NCBI RefSeq assembly: GCF_042651565.1
Contig: NZ_JBHSDF010000003.1
Length of the DNA stretch: 64,000 nt
Origin: Salinispirillum marinum
GTDB taxonomy: Bacteria; Pseudomonadota; Gammaproteobacteria; Pseudomonadales; Natronospirillaceae
Reading direction: 5' to 3' (one strand)
Shown here piece by piece: positions 32,855 to 41,848 of this stretch. The translations under genes were made by a program, and so were the position numbers. The notes under the pieces were generated by a model. That model worked only from the letters and a program-made list of their open reading frames with translations. It was not told the origin of the DNA and ran no database searches. The stretch's first letter is position 1; each line of letters starts with the position of its first letter.

Positions 32855-35524
32855 TCATAACGCCAGATTCAAACTCAATTGGGCGCTGAACGCTTGCTCC
32901 CCCGGCTCGTAATATACGGCGGCTTTGGGCGCTATACGCAAGGCATTCTGGCGCAGTAAGACCAGGCTGGGTGAGGCCGAAACGCCAAACGCGGCACGAT
33001 GGTTGTCCTGTTGATATTGATGATGCGCACTCACGCCGAATTCGGTATTCCGCAAAAACACCCACGACCCCAAAGCACCGCCCTGTGCACCGCTATTGAA
33101 CAGATACGTCAGGTTGTTTTGCTGGGTCAGCTCTTGCGCGGTAGCAGCGCCAAATACCGGGTGGTCGTCCAGCAAGGGAGTGTCTTGTTGTAACCATTGG
33201 GTGGCCCACTGCACTTCCAGTGCTTGAGTGGGCTGCCAACCGGACAGTGTGACGGTGGATGCACTGGCAAAAGACCACTGGCGTGCTGCCAGATGATATT
33301 CCGCTTGGTGCGTTCCGGAATAAGCTCGTTGCGGCCGAATGGCTTGCATGGGGCGGTCGCGCCCCAGCGCTAGGTCAAAACCGGTGCCAATGCGTTGTTC
33401 TGGCGTATCGTCGTCAGACCATTGCTGCACCATACCGACATAGGGTTCGGCGGTGGCGTTCGTCCACTGCATGGGCAGCGACCCGGTAACCCGCAGTTGG
33501 CGGGTATCCGCTCCCTGTTCCGCACCGACCGACAGTACCGGGCCAGCCGCCAAGCGGTAGTCGGCGGTCAATCCACCCAATGGCGCCGGCTCGGTAAAGT
33601 CATAACCGGCAAACAGTTCCAGAGTGAGGTGATCGAGCACATCCTGCGACAGTACCTGCGCCGTTACTTGGCGGAAATCGGTGCTGATCGACCATTGGGT
33701 GGGGTTCCAGAGGTGTTGCCACGGTCTGTATTTTTCTGTTTCCGGTTCGTCCACGGGTGCGGTGGCGGCGTGATTAATGGGTCGCATCAGGGGTTCAACG
33801 TAGCGTTCGGGCCGGTCGGTATCGGCCTCAACCCAAGCCGGATTTACGCCGGTTAAGGGCAGGTCGATCCAAGCCAGTTGTTGCCCCGTGCTTTGATAAT
33901 CGGCAAACCATACACGATTGCCATCTTCCGCCAGAATCGGGTAATAGGCGCCATAAGGCCGTCGTGTTTGTACCTGTGCTGGGTCGTCGAGAGTGTGCCA
34001 GTACAGTTGATCGCGCCCGGTTCGGTCACTGGTGAACAGCAAGCCGTGTTCCGTGAGCTGGGGCGCACGGATAACCTCTTGTGCGGACGGCATCAAGCGC
34101 ACGGGCTCGGCGGTTCCTCGGACGTGATAGAGACCATCCAACGAATCCGCACCGGCCAATACATAGACCACACCAAGGTCATTCGCGCTTAGGTCAAACG
34201 CGAGGCTACCCACCGGCAAGGTGTGGCGGCGTGTTTCCTGGCCTTGTGTATCCAACCAGACGATGGCACTGCGCCGTTGCGCGTCCAGTTCATGCGCCAC
34301 GAAGCCGTCTGGATGATGCGCCACGTGGGTGAATTTTTGCTGCTGCGTGACCCAATGATAGCCTTCATCGGCAGACCAACATTGGATATCCCCGTACGAG
34401 TGGTGCGGGCGCACGACATCAGGCTGTTCTCTGACCCAGCACAATGCCTCGTCATCGACGCTGATGGCGCGGGTTTTGGCTCCGGAATAATAGTGCCGCG
34501 CGACATCTACCGGAATGTCGACCACCGCTTCCCATTTCCCATCGTGCCAACGGCCTGCTTGGTAACCGGTGTTCATATCCACCCGCAAAGTCCAGAGCGT
34601 GCCATTGGCCATACCGAGCGGATAATGACTAACCCAGCGGTCGGTAGCGGGATCCCTCCACGAAGTGACCGAGGTGGTCGGGTGGGCGTCTCGTTGCTGT
34701 TGCCAACGTTGCTTTAATTGGGCCGTAAGCTCGGCAAAATGAACCTCGATGGGTTGCCCGGTTAAGCGTTCGATTTCTTGATCAAAGGTTCCGCCGTCCC
34801 ATTGCCCAATGCGGTGATGGACTTGCTCGAACAGGTCGTCACCGTAGTTCATACGCAAATAGCCGGTGAGATAATAGCCCAGCACATAAGGGCCTAAATA
34901 AGGATACCGTTCAAACCCTGTTCCTATCATGGTGCGGTCATAGTCGTAAGACGGCTGGTTCAAAATGTCCGTGCGATACCACAGATCGAAGGAAGCCACG
35001 CGGCCACGACCACCGAGCGTATGGGTGGTTTCACTGACGGTCGCGTCACCTTCAAAATACCAGTCGGGCATGATCAGCAAGGAGACGCCCATGCCAATAT
35101 CAGGGCCTAACACGGTGGACAATAAACGCAGCCAAGGTGAGTCATTGGCTTGGTTCATTTGTACGATGTGTCGACCTTCATGAACCGCCAGAACATCCAT
35201 CCATTCAAGCCCGGCGAAGGGGGCAGGACGGTTGTACCACACCGTGCGATAGGGAAACACGCCGACAAAACCGTTGGATGTGTGTTCATTCGTGCGCAAC
35301 ACTACATCAATCTTTCGCAATCCCCGTTCCACCGGCAGGGCTTGCACATGGGCCTCAACATAGGTGTTCAATCTGGCCGCAATACGTTGGGCTTCGTCTT
35401 CAACGTCCGCCGGGTAGATCAAGCGAAAAGATTCTTGGTCGATCACCCGCCATTCTTGCCCCCAAGCGGCATGGTTCAGCAACAGCAGCCCTAAGATAAT
35501 GAATTGCCAATAAACCCGTTTCAC
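32855..35524 (-). CDS. Secreted gluzincin-like metalloprotease with beta-propeller and outer-membrane barrel regions
   Basis: Large envelope protein of 889 residues. GTG at 35524 gives a clean signal peptide (MKRVYWQFIILGLLLLNHAA, cut after AWG). Residues about 30-270 form a zinc peptidase with HEGRH (His115, Glu116, His119) and a downstream WYFEGDA Glu158, the gluzincin pattern. Residues about 300-600 hold repeated WD40/PD40-like strands (for example LLFTSDRTGRDQLYWHTLDD). Residues about 620-889 alternate in the way of a transmembrane beta barrel. The middle and end assignments rest on pattern only. Single gene, divergent from the lipoprotein at 35802. Confidence 0.75.
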   Translation of the reverse strand: MKRVYWQFIILGLLLLNHAAWGQEWRVIDQESFRLIYPADVEDEAQRIAARLNTYVEAHVQALPVERGLRKIDVVLRTNEHTSNGFVGVFPYRTVWYNRPAPFAGLEWMDVLAVHEGRHIVQMNQANDSPWLRLLSTVLGPDIGMGVSLLIMPDWYFEGDATVSETTHTLGGRGRVASFDLWYRTDILNQPSYDYDRTMIGTGFERYPYLGPYVLGYYLTGYLRMNYGDDLFEQVHHRIGQWDGGTFDQEIERLTGQPIEVHFAELTAQLKQRWQQQRDAHPTTSVTSWRDPATDRWVSHYPLGMANGTLWTLRVDMNTGYQAGRWHDGKWEAVVDIPVDVARHYYSGAKTRAISVDDEALCWVREQPDVVRPHHSYGDIQCWSADEGYHWVTQQQKFTHVAHHPDGFVAHELDAQRRSAIVWLDTQGQETRRHTLPVGSLAFDLSANDLGVVYVLAGADSLDGLYHVRGTAEPVRLMPSAQEVIRAPQLTEHGLLFTSDRTGRDQLYWHTLDDPAQVQTRRPYGAYYPILAEDGNRVWFADYQSTGQQLAWIDLPLTGVNPAWVEADTDRPERYVEPLMRPINHAATAPVDEPETEKYRPWQHLWNPTQWSISTDFRQVTAQVLSQDVLDHLTLELFAGYDFTEPAPLGGLTADYRLAAGPVLSVGAEQGADTRQLRVTGSLPMQWTNATAEPYVGMVQQWSDDDTPEQRIGTGFDLALGRDRPMQAIRPQRAYSGTHQAEYHLAARQWSFASASTVTLSGWQPTQALEVQWATQWLQQDTPLLDDHPVFGAATAQELTQQNNLTYLFNSGAQGGALGSWVFLRNTEFGVSAHHQYQQDNHRAAFGVSASPSLVLLRQNALRIAPKAAVYYEPGEQAFSAQLSLNLAL

Positions 35525-35801
35525 ACGACAAAGCCTTTTTGAATAATTCGGTGTTTGAGTGTAGATGAAACACCCTCGTTGTACCGCTTTTGCGACCAGC
35601 GGCACATAACGGCGATGAATGGCATTATGGGTGTGTAAAGCAAAAAGTGCAGCAGCTCAAAGCCCGGCGTGTCATTTGTAGGCCATTGTTACCACTCGTA
35701 CACTGGGAAGGCCGTTAGTCACATCCAAGGTTCAAGCCCTTAATTGTCGGCTATGCTGTAGAGGTTATCTTTTTAATCGCTGTTTTGTTTTGAGGACTGT
35801 T

Positions 35802-36944
35802 ATGGCTGTTCGGCTTTGTTCACTGTTGGTTACCGCGTTGCTCACCTTTACGGGGTGCAGCTACTTCACCAATGTAGGGTTACTTTTGCAAGGCTCGATG
35901 GAAACGACGGCGCCGACAACTCTGCCCTTTACCTATGTCAAACAGCTCATCATCGTCGACGCGCAGATCGGCGCAGAACGAGGGTCGTTTATTTTGGATA
36001 CAGCGGCTTTCGACTCCAAGATCGAACAGGACTTCGCGCAGCACCTGGACTTACCGACTGTCACCACCAAAAATGTTAGCACTGCGCAAGGGTTAGAGCA
36101 GCGCTTACCGGTAACGCAGCTTCCCAGCGTCCAATTAGGACAAGCCGAATTCGTCAACACCAGTGCCGGTATTCTTGAGTATGGTGAGGATTCCGCGTCG
36201 CAGTGCGTGGCCCCGCAAGGTTTGTTAGGCGCGAATTTAATGCGTCGTGGCTACTGGAAAATCGACTACCGCATGCAAGAAATTACCCTGCATGATGAGC
36301 CACTGCCTCTTCCCGACATGGCCTATGAGCTGCAATTCACCCACCCGACGCTATCGGCTACCCCCAGCATATCCCTTAACGTGGGCGGCAAGACAGTCGA
36401 AGGCGTGTTGTTTGATACCGGGTACAACGGTGGACTGGTATTACCCCTTGCTCTGGCGTCGGAATTCGCCTCGGACACCACGCTGGCCATCGCAGACCGC
36501 TCGACCTCCGGCATTTTTGGCGCCAATGAAGATCAACTGCTGATTAAAGATTTGTCGATCGAGTTAGCGGGCATGAAAGCCACCATTCCGGTGGAATTTT
36601 CACAGCAGGGTAAGGCGTTATTGGGCAATGATGTGTTGGAGCATTTTGATCTGTATTTAGACTACACCGACGATCGTATTCACTTGATGCCGCGCTCAGA
36701 CATTGAGGTTTCGCCACCTCGGCGCTTCATCCCCGGTATCACGGTGGATGACCGCTGGATAGTCAATCGGACAGAGGAAGCAAACGGACTGGCCCTCGGC
36801 ACGATGATCAACACCATCAATGGGCAAAAACCTTCCGAACTTTTTAGCGATTTTTGTGACTATTTTTTGCATCTTGACCGCATATTAGGCACAAAACCAC
36901 TCACGTTAGAGATGGCGAGTGGGGAAACCCGAGTATTGCCGTAA
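35802..36944 (+). CDS. Lipoprotein with two retropepsin-like aspartyl protease domains
   Basis: Protein of 380 residues with a lipobox ending TGC (Cys19). Two retropepsin-like units are visible: the first has DTAAFDS (Asp66), a variant of the DTG motif, and the second has the classic FDTGYNGG (Asp205). Each is followed by a LLG(A/N) hydrophobic motif (GLLGANL, ALLGNDVLEHF). The last 70 residues (GTMINTINGQKP) look PDZ-like. A single-chain pseudo-dimer is likely. The start ATG at 35802 has GAGG upstream. The 277 bases before it hold no gene. Confidence 0.75.
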   Translation: MAVRLCSLLVTALLTFTGCSYFTNVGLLLQGSMETTAPTTLPFTYVKQLIIVDAQIGAERGSFILDTAAFDSKIEQDFAQHLDLPTVTTKNVSTAQGLEQRLPVTQLPSVQLGQAEFVNTSAGILEYGEDSASQCVAPQGLLGANLMRRGYWKIDYRMQEITLHDEPLPLPDMAYELQFTHPTLSATPSISLNVGGKTVEGVLFDTGYNGGLVLPLALASEFASDTTLAIADRSTSGIFGANEDQLLIKDLSIELAGMKATIPVEFSQQGKALLGNDVLEHFDLYLDYTDDRIHLMPRSDIEVSPPRRFIPGITVDDRWIVNRTEEANGLALGTMINTINGQKPSELFSDFCDYFLHLDRILGTKPLTLEMASGETRVLP

Positions 36945-36962
36945 GGCATGACAAGAAAAGAA

Positions 36963-36997
36963 TACGGGGGTTTGATGGAACAATACCTACCCCCGTA
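36963..36997. terminator. Hairpin between convergent genes
   Basis: Nine-base arms TACGGGGGT (36963-36971) and ACCCCCGTA (36989-36997). It covers the stop of the flavin oxidoreductase gene and lies 18 bases past the lipoprotein stop. No clear T-run. Confidence 0.5.
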
Positions 36998-37985
36998 CCG
37001 CCATCAGCAACTCCAACGCCCGAATCCGTTCATCCGGGTCATACAAGTCATTAGTGAACATCAACTCATTCACCTGCAGTTCTGCGACCAAGCCTGCCAA
37101 ATACGCTTTGACCTGTTCCGGTGTGCCGACGGCCGCCAGTGACAAAAACTCTTTCACGCCCGCTTCTTCCTGGGGCGACCAGTAACCCGCCATGGATTCA
37201 ACCGGTGGCTTAAGCCACACCGGCTCACCCCGAAACAAAGCCAGAATGCGTTGTTGACCAGAAGTAGAGAGCAGCTTGGCGCGTTCTTCGGTTTCAGCGA
37301 TCACCAGCGGCAAACCCAGCATAACGTAGGGTTCAGCCAGCGTTGCCGACGGTCGGAAGTGCGTGCGGTAAATATGCACCGCTTCGCGCACCAGCCGAGG
37401 CGCAAAATGCCCGGCGAAGGCATAAGGCAAGCCCCGTTGTGCGGCCAGTTGAGCACTGAACAGGCTAGAACCTAACAACCAGATCGGCACGTTGGTGCCC
37501 GCGCCAGGAATGGCTTTTAGTCGTTGTCCCGGCTGCAGCGGCCCGAGCAGTTGCTGCAATAATTGCACTTCATGCGGGAAGTCATCGGCGGCGCGGTCAT
37601 CGCGGCGTAAGGCGCGCGCGGTAACGGGGTCTGTGCCCGGCGCACGCCCAAGGCCCAAGTCAATGCGGCCAGGGTACAGGCTTTCCAGCGTGCCAAACTG
37701 TTCTGCCACCACCAGCGGCGGATGGTTGGGCAACATCACGCCACCGGAGCCTACCCGAATGCGCTTTGTACCACCGGCAACATGGCCAACCAAGACTGCT
37801 GTGGCCGAGCTGGCAACGCCTTCGGTGTTGTGGTGTTCCGCCAACCAAAAGCGCTGAAACCCTAGGTCATCGGCAGCTTGGGCATAGCGCAGGGATTCCT
37901 TAAAGGTGTCGGTGGCATCGCGGCCTTCACGTATGGAGGCGAGTTCTAGCAAAGAAAAGGGTATGGACTGCAACATATTCGGCAT
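36987..37985 (-). CDS. LLM-class flavin-dependent oxidoreductase
   Basis: Luciferase-like flavin monooxygenase of 332 residues, of the MsnO8/YhbW group. FWLAEHHNTEGVASSATAVL, IRVGSGGVMLPNHPPLVVAE, and GRIDLGLGRAPGTDP are the family signatures. Such proteins use FMNH2; the substrate is unknown. It converges with the lipoprotein gene across a shared hairpin. A second ATG three codons downstream is possible. Confidence 0.88.
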   Translation of the reverse strand: MPNMLQSIPFSLLELASIREGRDATDTFKESLRYAQAADDLGFQRFWLAEHHNTEGVASSATAVLVGHVAGGTKRIRVGSGGVMLPNHPPLVVAEQFGTLESLYPGRIDLGLGRAPGTDPVTARALRRDDRAADDFPHEVQLLQQLLGPLQPGQRLKAIPGAGTNVPIWLLGSSLFSAQLAAQRGLPYAFAGHFAPRLVREAVHIYRTHFRPSATLAEPYVMLGLPLVIAETEERAKLLSTSGQQRILALFRGEPVWLKPPVESMAGYWSPQEEAGVKEFLSLAAVGTPEQVKAYLAGLVAELQVNELMFTNDLYDPDERIRALELLMAVRG

Positions 37986-38071
37986 TACAAATTAGTGTTC
38001 TCTTAATATGCGGCCATGAGACCATCAATTCAAGATAAAACCTTAACCGAGCGACCACCATTACCCAGTCT

Positions 38072-38989
38072 TTATGGTTTCAGCAGGGTCTGTTTGATTA
38101 CGAATGGCAAGCTTGTTGCGTGGCGATCGGCTCCCAGCCGTTGAGCCATTTTTTCGCCGTTCAATACCACCGGCTGCTCCCACAGATAACGCATTTTTTT
38201 CACTTCCCGCATCATAGGGCTGAACAGCGCCGCCAACGCTAGGCCCCACCAAGGAAAGGACGAAATCTTGAATTTTACGCCCAGTTCCTGAAATGCCTGC
38301 TGCCAGTCAGCCTTGGTTAAGGCTAAGCCCGGGTCGTGAAACACTTCCCAAGCTGCCAACGGTTGCTGCAATAGCAACGCGGTGTTTTTACACAAGTCCG
38401 GCAGATAACTGTAATAGTGCACGTGGTCGGCGTTATGTGGCAGTTGCAACCTAACGCGGTCACCCTTCACCTTGGCGATGATGTTCAACCACGATAGATG
38501 GGTATCTGGCCCTATAAAGTCGCCCGCCCGCACAATGAGCACCTGCGCGCCGCGTTCTGTTGCCTGCTGTAAACGCTGCTCCATCTGTTGACGAATCAAG
38601 CCCTTCGCCGTTGGCGGGCGCGCTGTCACGCTTTCGTCGATAAGCTCTGGCTGTGGCGCAAAGGCGTACACATTGCCGGGAAAGAGTATTTGCAATTTGT
38701 GCTGTTCGGCGGCTTTAACCGAAGGTTCAAGCATTGCCAGCGCTTCTTGCGGCCAACGGTGATACGGCGGATTCGCCGCATACACCAGCAGTTCTACCCC
38801 TTCGGCGGCGCGCAATACCGCCTCTTCATCCTGTGCGCTGCCCTGTACAATGTCCTCAGGTATCAGCCAATTGGGTGCCTTTGTCGGCTCCCGCAGTAAC
38901 GCGCGAATAGCCCAACCTTGCTCACGCAGGGCTTTTGCCATCTCTAAGCCGAAGTTGCCGTTAATGCCGATGATCAGTGCTGTTTTCAT
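38072..38989 (-). CDS. NAD(P)-binding Rossmann protein, extended/atypical SDR
   Basis: Protein of 305 residues with the N-terminal IIGINGNFGLEMAKAL nucleotide fold, a central FPGNVYAFAP segment (atypical for the YxxxK site), and VLIVRAGDFIGPDT, typical of NmrA/epimerase-like proteins. A role as a nucleotide-sugar or quinone-type reductase or as a regulator is possible; no reaction is assigned. It is divergent from the LysR gene at 39095 and is its probable target. Confidence 0.8.
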   Translation of the reverse strand: MKTALIIGINGNFGLEMAKALREQGWAIRALLREPTKAPNWLIPEDIVQGSAQDEEAVLRAAEGVELLVYAANPPYHRWPQEALAMLEPSVKAAEQHKLQILFPGNVYAFAPQPELIDESVTARPPTAKGLIRQQMEQRLQQATERGAQVLIVRAGDFIGPDTHLSWLNIIAKVKGDRVRLQLPHNADHVHYYSYLPDLCKNTALLLQQPLAAWEVFHDPGLALTKADWQQAFQELGVKFKISSFPWWGLALAALFSPMMREVKKMRYLWEQPVVLNGEKMAQRLGADRHATSLPFVIKQTLLKP

Positions 38990-39036
38990 GCCCTACCTCT
39001 TGCTGCTGGTTTTTACATTGAGAAAGCGATGCCGCC

Positions 39037-39065
39037 ATTCTATTATTCATATAGAAATATAGAAT
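39037..39065. promoter_or_regulatory. Palindromic site in the SDR/LysR divergent promoter
   Basis: Arms ATTCTAT (39037-39043) and ATAGAAT (39059-39065) surround an inner dyad TTC-ATATA-GAA. Candidate LysR binding site between the two start codons. Confidence 0.5.
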
Positions 39066-39094
39066 CGACAAAATATAAACATGGATATTCAATA

Positions 39095-39976
39095 ATGAAT
39101 AATATTGACTGGCAAAGCTGGCACTACTTCTTGCAAATCGTACAGTCTGGAAGTTTGAATCAAGCCGCTGAAAAACTCGGCGTTTCCCAGCCGACGTTAT
39201 CTCGGCATTTGCAGGCGCTGGAGAAACAGCTGGGTCAGTCGTTGTTTGATCGCAGTACACAAGGGCTAACGCCAACGCGGTTTGGTCAGAGTCTGATTGA
39301 AGAAGCGGAAGTTATGCGCGCCTCGGCGCAACGCTTGGAACGGCAGGCGGCGGGGCAGGATCAGGCGCTGACCGGCCGGGTTCGACTGTCAGCGAATGAA
39401 CCCATTGCCTTGTATTATTTGCCCAAGATTCTGCCGCAATTCATGGCCGCTAACCCGCAGCTTTCGCTGGAAATAGACGTCACCAACAAGGCCTCTAGCC
39501 TAGACAAACGTGATGCCGACATCGCCATTCGGATGTTTCCGCCGCAACAACTTGACCTGATCGCCCGGCATTTGTTCGACATTCCACTCGGCTTTTTTGC
39601 CAGCGCCGACTATTTTGCTCAGTACGGCAACCCACAAAACGCCGAGGCATTAATTCAACACCGATTATTGGGGTACGACCGCGACAAACAGTTCGAGCAA
39701 GGGGCTGCGCAGTTAGGGTGGAACGTGCGTAATGAAGACTTTTTCTTTCGTACCGACTGCATGCCGCTGCATATAGAAATGGCACGCCAAGGCGGTGGTA
39801 TCGTTGCTACCCATCAAGAGGTGGCCGAGTCGTTCGGTCTGGTTCCGGTAATTGTCGACCTCAAGTTACCTAAACTTCCCGTATATCTGTGTTGCCACCG
39901 TGATGTTAAGCACAACCGGCGCATCCGGCTGTTGATGGATTTTTTAGCGGAGCATCTGGTATTGGGTAGGCTCTAA
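39095..39976 (+). CDS. LysR-family regulator
   Basis: Transcription factor of 293 residues. HTH at about 6-64 (GSLNQAAEKLGVSQPTLSRH) and a typical effector domain. The ATG at 39095 gives the standard N-terminus (MNNIDWQSWHYFLQIVQSG); the longer frame from 39029 crosses the candidate operator. Divergent from the SDR gene, which it probably controls. Confidence 0.9.
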   Translation: MNNIDWQSWHYFLQIVQSGSLNQAAEKLGVSQPTLSRHLQALEKQLGQSLFDRSTQGLTPTRFGQSLIEEAEVMRASAQRLERQAAGQDQALTGRVRLSANEPIALYYLPKILPQFMAANPQLSLEIDVTNKASSLDKRDADIAIRMFPPQQLDLIARHLFDIPLGFFASADYFAQYGNPQNAEALIQHRLLGYDRDKQFEQGAAQLGWNVRNEDFFFRTDCMPLHIEMARQGGGIVATHQEVAESFGLVPVIVDLKLPKLPVYLCCHRDVKHNRRIRLLMDFLAEHLVLGRL

Positions 39977-40005
39977 AGCACGCTATCTCTACTAAAAAAC
40001 AACCT

Positions 40006-40416
40006 CTACTTAAACCCCGCCGCTAGCACATCCAATGTGATCTCGCCAAAACGTTTCAACATCAACGCTTCTGCCTCGTTCATTACGTCTTTTAGCGCAT
40101 CATTCACCGCGTGCTCTATCGGGCAACTCGTATGTTCGTCCGTTAAACCAATGGCAAACACTGAGCCATCTCCCAGTGCTTGATGCACATCCAACAAAGT
40201 AATTTCATTCAACGGTTTCGACAGCGACCAGCCGCCACTGTGTCCCTTCGCCGAACGCACATAACCTTGGTCGCGCAGCAGCGCCATGGTGCGGCGCACC
40301 ACCACAGGATTCGTGTTCAGCATGTTTGCCATGGTGTCTGACGTAACCGGCGCATCAAAGGCTTCTAAGTGCACGAGCACATGAAGTACGCGCGAGAGTC
40401 GGCTGTCTTTTCGCAT
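40006..40416 (-). CDS. Rrf2-family regulator, YwnA-like
   Basis: Winged-helix repressor of 136 residues. The MRKDSRLSRVLHVLVHLEAF start and the NPVVVRRTMALLRDQGYVRS and HSGGWSLSKP segments fit the Rrf2 family. Only one Cys (TSCPIEHA) is present, so it cannot carry an Fe-S cluster like IscR; it may sense through that thiol. The true start is the ATG at 40416, not the in-frame TTG upstream. It is divergent from a thioredoxin-reductase-like gene with a strong dyad between them. Confidence 0.88.
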   Translation of the reverse strand: MRKDSRLSRVLHVLVHLEAFDAPVTSDTMANMLNTNPVVVRRTMALLRDQGYVRSAKGHSGGWSLSKPLNEITLLDVHQALGDGSVFAIGLTDEHTSCPIEHAVNDALKDVMNEAEALMLKRFGEITLDVLAAGFK

Positions 40417-40472
40417 GAATCGTCTGCTTAGCAAGGAGTTTTATGGAGTGGATCTTATCATGAAACTTTTCT

Positions 40473-40524
40473 TGTTACATGTGTTGCGCTCAATTGCACA
40501 TTGATGTAACAATTAATGTTACAT
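40473..40524. promoter_or_regulatory. Rrf2 operator candidates
   Basis: A perfect dyad ATGTAACA-ATTAA-TGTTACAT (40504-40524) overlaps a possible -10 (TACATAAT), and an extra half-site TGTTACAT lies at 40473-40480. It sits between the divergent Rrf2 and oxidoreductase genes. Spacing suits autoregulation and repression of the oxidoreductase. Confidence 0.65.
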
Positions 40525-40544
40525 AATAGAGCGAGGTGAATAAG

Positions 40545-41471
40545 ATGCTGAACCCTGAATTCACAAACAAAGACAACGCAGATGTCGTTATTATCGGCGG
40601 CAGCTTCGCCGGACTGTCAGCCGCCATGCAACTGGTGCGCGCCCAACGCCGCGTTGTGGTGATTGACGCCAACAAGCCACGCAACCGTTTTGCAGCGGCG
40701 TCCCACGGCATATTCGCCTTAGATGGCAAAACACCAGAAGACATTCGCGCCACCGCGCTGGCGCAACTGCGAGCCTACCCCACGTTTGAATTACTGGAAG
40801 ATATCGCCACCGGCATTGAGCAAACCCGCGATGGCTTTGCAGCTTTGACCAGCAAGGGCACACAAGTAAATGCCCAGCGCGTCATCCTCGCCATGGGCAT
40901 TACTGACCAACTGCCGGACATTCCCGGCGTAACAGAACATTGGGGCAAAAGTGTGATTCACTGCCCCTACTGCCACGGCTATGAGTTGAAAAACCGAGCA
41001 CTCGGCGTACTGGCCACCAGCGAGATGTCGTTCCATCAAGCCGCGATGATTCCTGACTGGGGTGCCACCACATTGTTTACCCAAGGGCGGTTTGAACCGG
41101 AAGGGCAGACTTTGAGCCACCTGCAAGCCCGTGGTGTTGAAATTGAGCGTTCGCCCATCGTTGAAGTAGTGGGTGACGGCGTGCAGATTCAGCACGTTGT
41201 ATTGGCAGACGGGCGCACGCAGCCGCTGGGTGGGCTGTATGTGGGACCAAAAATTGCGCTGAATTCACCACTGATAGAGCGTCTGAATTTGGAACTGGAA
41301 GAAACCCCGTTGGGAACTATTGTGAAGGTAGATGGGTTTAAAGAAAGCTCATTGAAAGGGCTATATGTGGCGGGTGATTTATCCAATGCCATGCAAAATG
41401 GCACCTTTGCCATTGCTTCGGGTACCATGGCAGGGGTGGCAGTGCATCGGTCGTTAATTTTTGACCTTTGA
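40545..41471 (+). CDS. Thioredoxin-reductase-like FAD/NAD(P) oxidoreductase
   Basis: Flavoprotein of 308 residues. The N-terminal FAD site (DVVIIGGSFAGLSAAMQL), the redox-type pair Cys140-x-x-Cys143 (HCPYCHGYE) and the C-terminal GLYVAGDLSNAMQNGTFAIA segment are visible. The second nucleotide domain is weakly conserved (GVLATSEMSF lacks a full GxGxxG), so the NAD(P)H site may be altered. ATG 40545 has GAGG upstream; a GTG three codons earlier is possible. Probably repressed by the Rrf2 protein. Confidence 0.85.
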   Translation: MLNPEFTNKDNADVVIIGGSFAGLSAAMQLVRAQRRVVVIDANKPRNRFAAASHGIFALDGKTPEDIRATALAQLRAYPTFELLEDIATGIEQTRDGFAALTSKGTQVNAQRVILAMGITDQLPDIPGVTEHWGKSVIHCPYCHGYELKNRALGVLATSEMSFHQAAMIPDWGATTLFTQGRFEPEGQTLSHLQARGVEIERSPIVEVVGDGVQIQHVVLADGRTQPLGGLYVGPKIALNSPLIERLNLELEETPLGTIVKVDGFKESSLKGLYVAGDLSNAMQNGTFAIASGTMAGVAVHRSLIFDL

Positions 41472-41477
41472 ATGTGC

Positions 41478-41834
41478 TTATTGATTAGAGGCCTGTTGCA
41501 GCGCACTTTCTATGTAGTCTGATACCTGCTTGTTAGTAATATCGGCGAACGCATGCAGCTTAATATGACGGCGAAACTTGCCTGCTCCCTCCAGTACCCC
41601 ATGCGGGTCGGGCAAGTCAGCGCCATGGCTGAACTCCACAGAGACGTGCTTGGCGTAGGCGAAGACACCACAAAACGACGGCCCGGCGGAAAACAAAATA
41701 CCACCGTACTTCACCTCTTCCGTCACCCCCGTACCCGCCGACAGCGCCAGCTCCCGAACACGTTCAGCCATCAAATATTGAACTTCACCCAAACCACGAA
41801 TGTCTTCTAGCCATTGTTCAACTGCTTGTCCCAT
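41478..41834 (-). CDS. DUF1801 protein
   Basis: Small cytoplasmic protein of 118 residues, of the DUF1801 (YdhG-like) family: TEEVKYGGILFSAGPSFCGV with the following VSVEFSHGADLPDPHGVLEG. The family has no settled function. It follows the acetyltransferase gene by 14 bases on the same strand, so they may be co-expressed. Confidence 0.75.
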   Translation of the reverse strand: MGQAVEQWLEDIRGLGEVQYLMAERVRELALSAGTGVTEEVKYGGILFSAGPSFCGVFAYAKHVSVEFSHGADLPDPHGVLEGAGKFRRHIKLHAFADITNKQVSDYIESALQQASNQ

Positions 41835-41848
41835 GGTTTAAATCCTCT

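Noticed and set aside
35725..35745. tRNA-like T-loop string GGTTCAAGCCC
   Set aside because: No matching acceptor, D-arm or anticodon stem could be folded around it.
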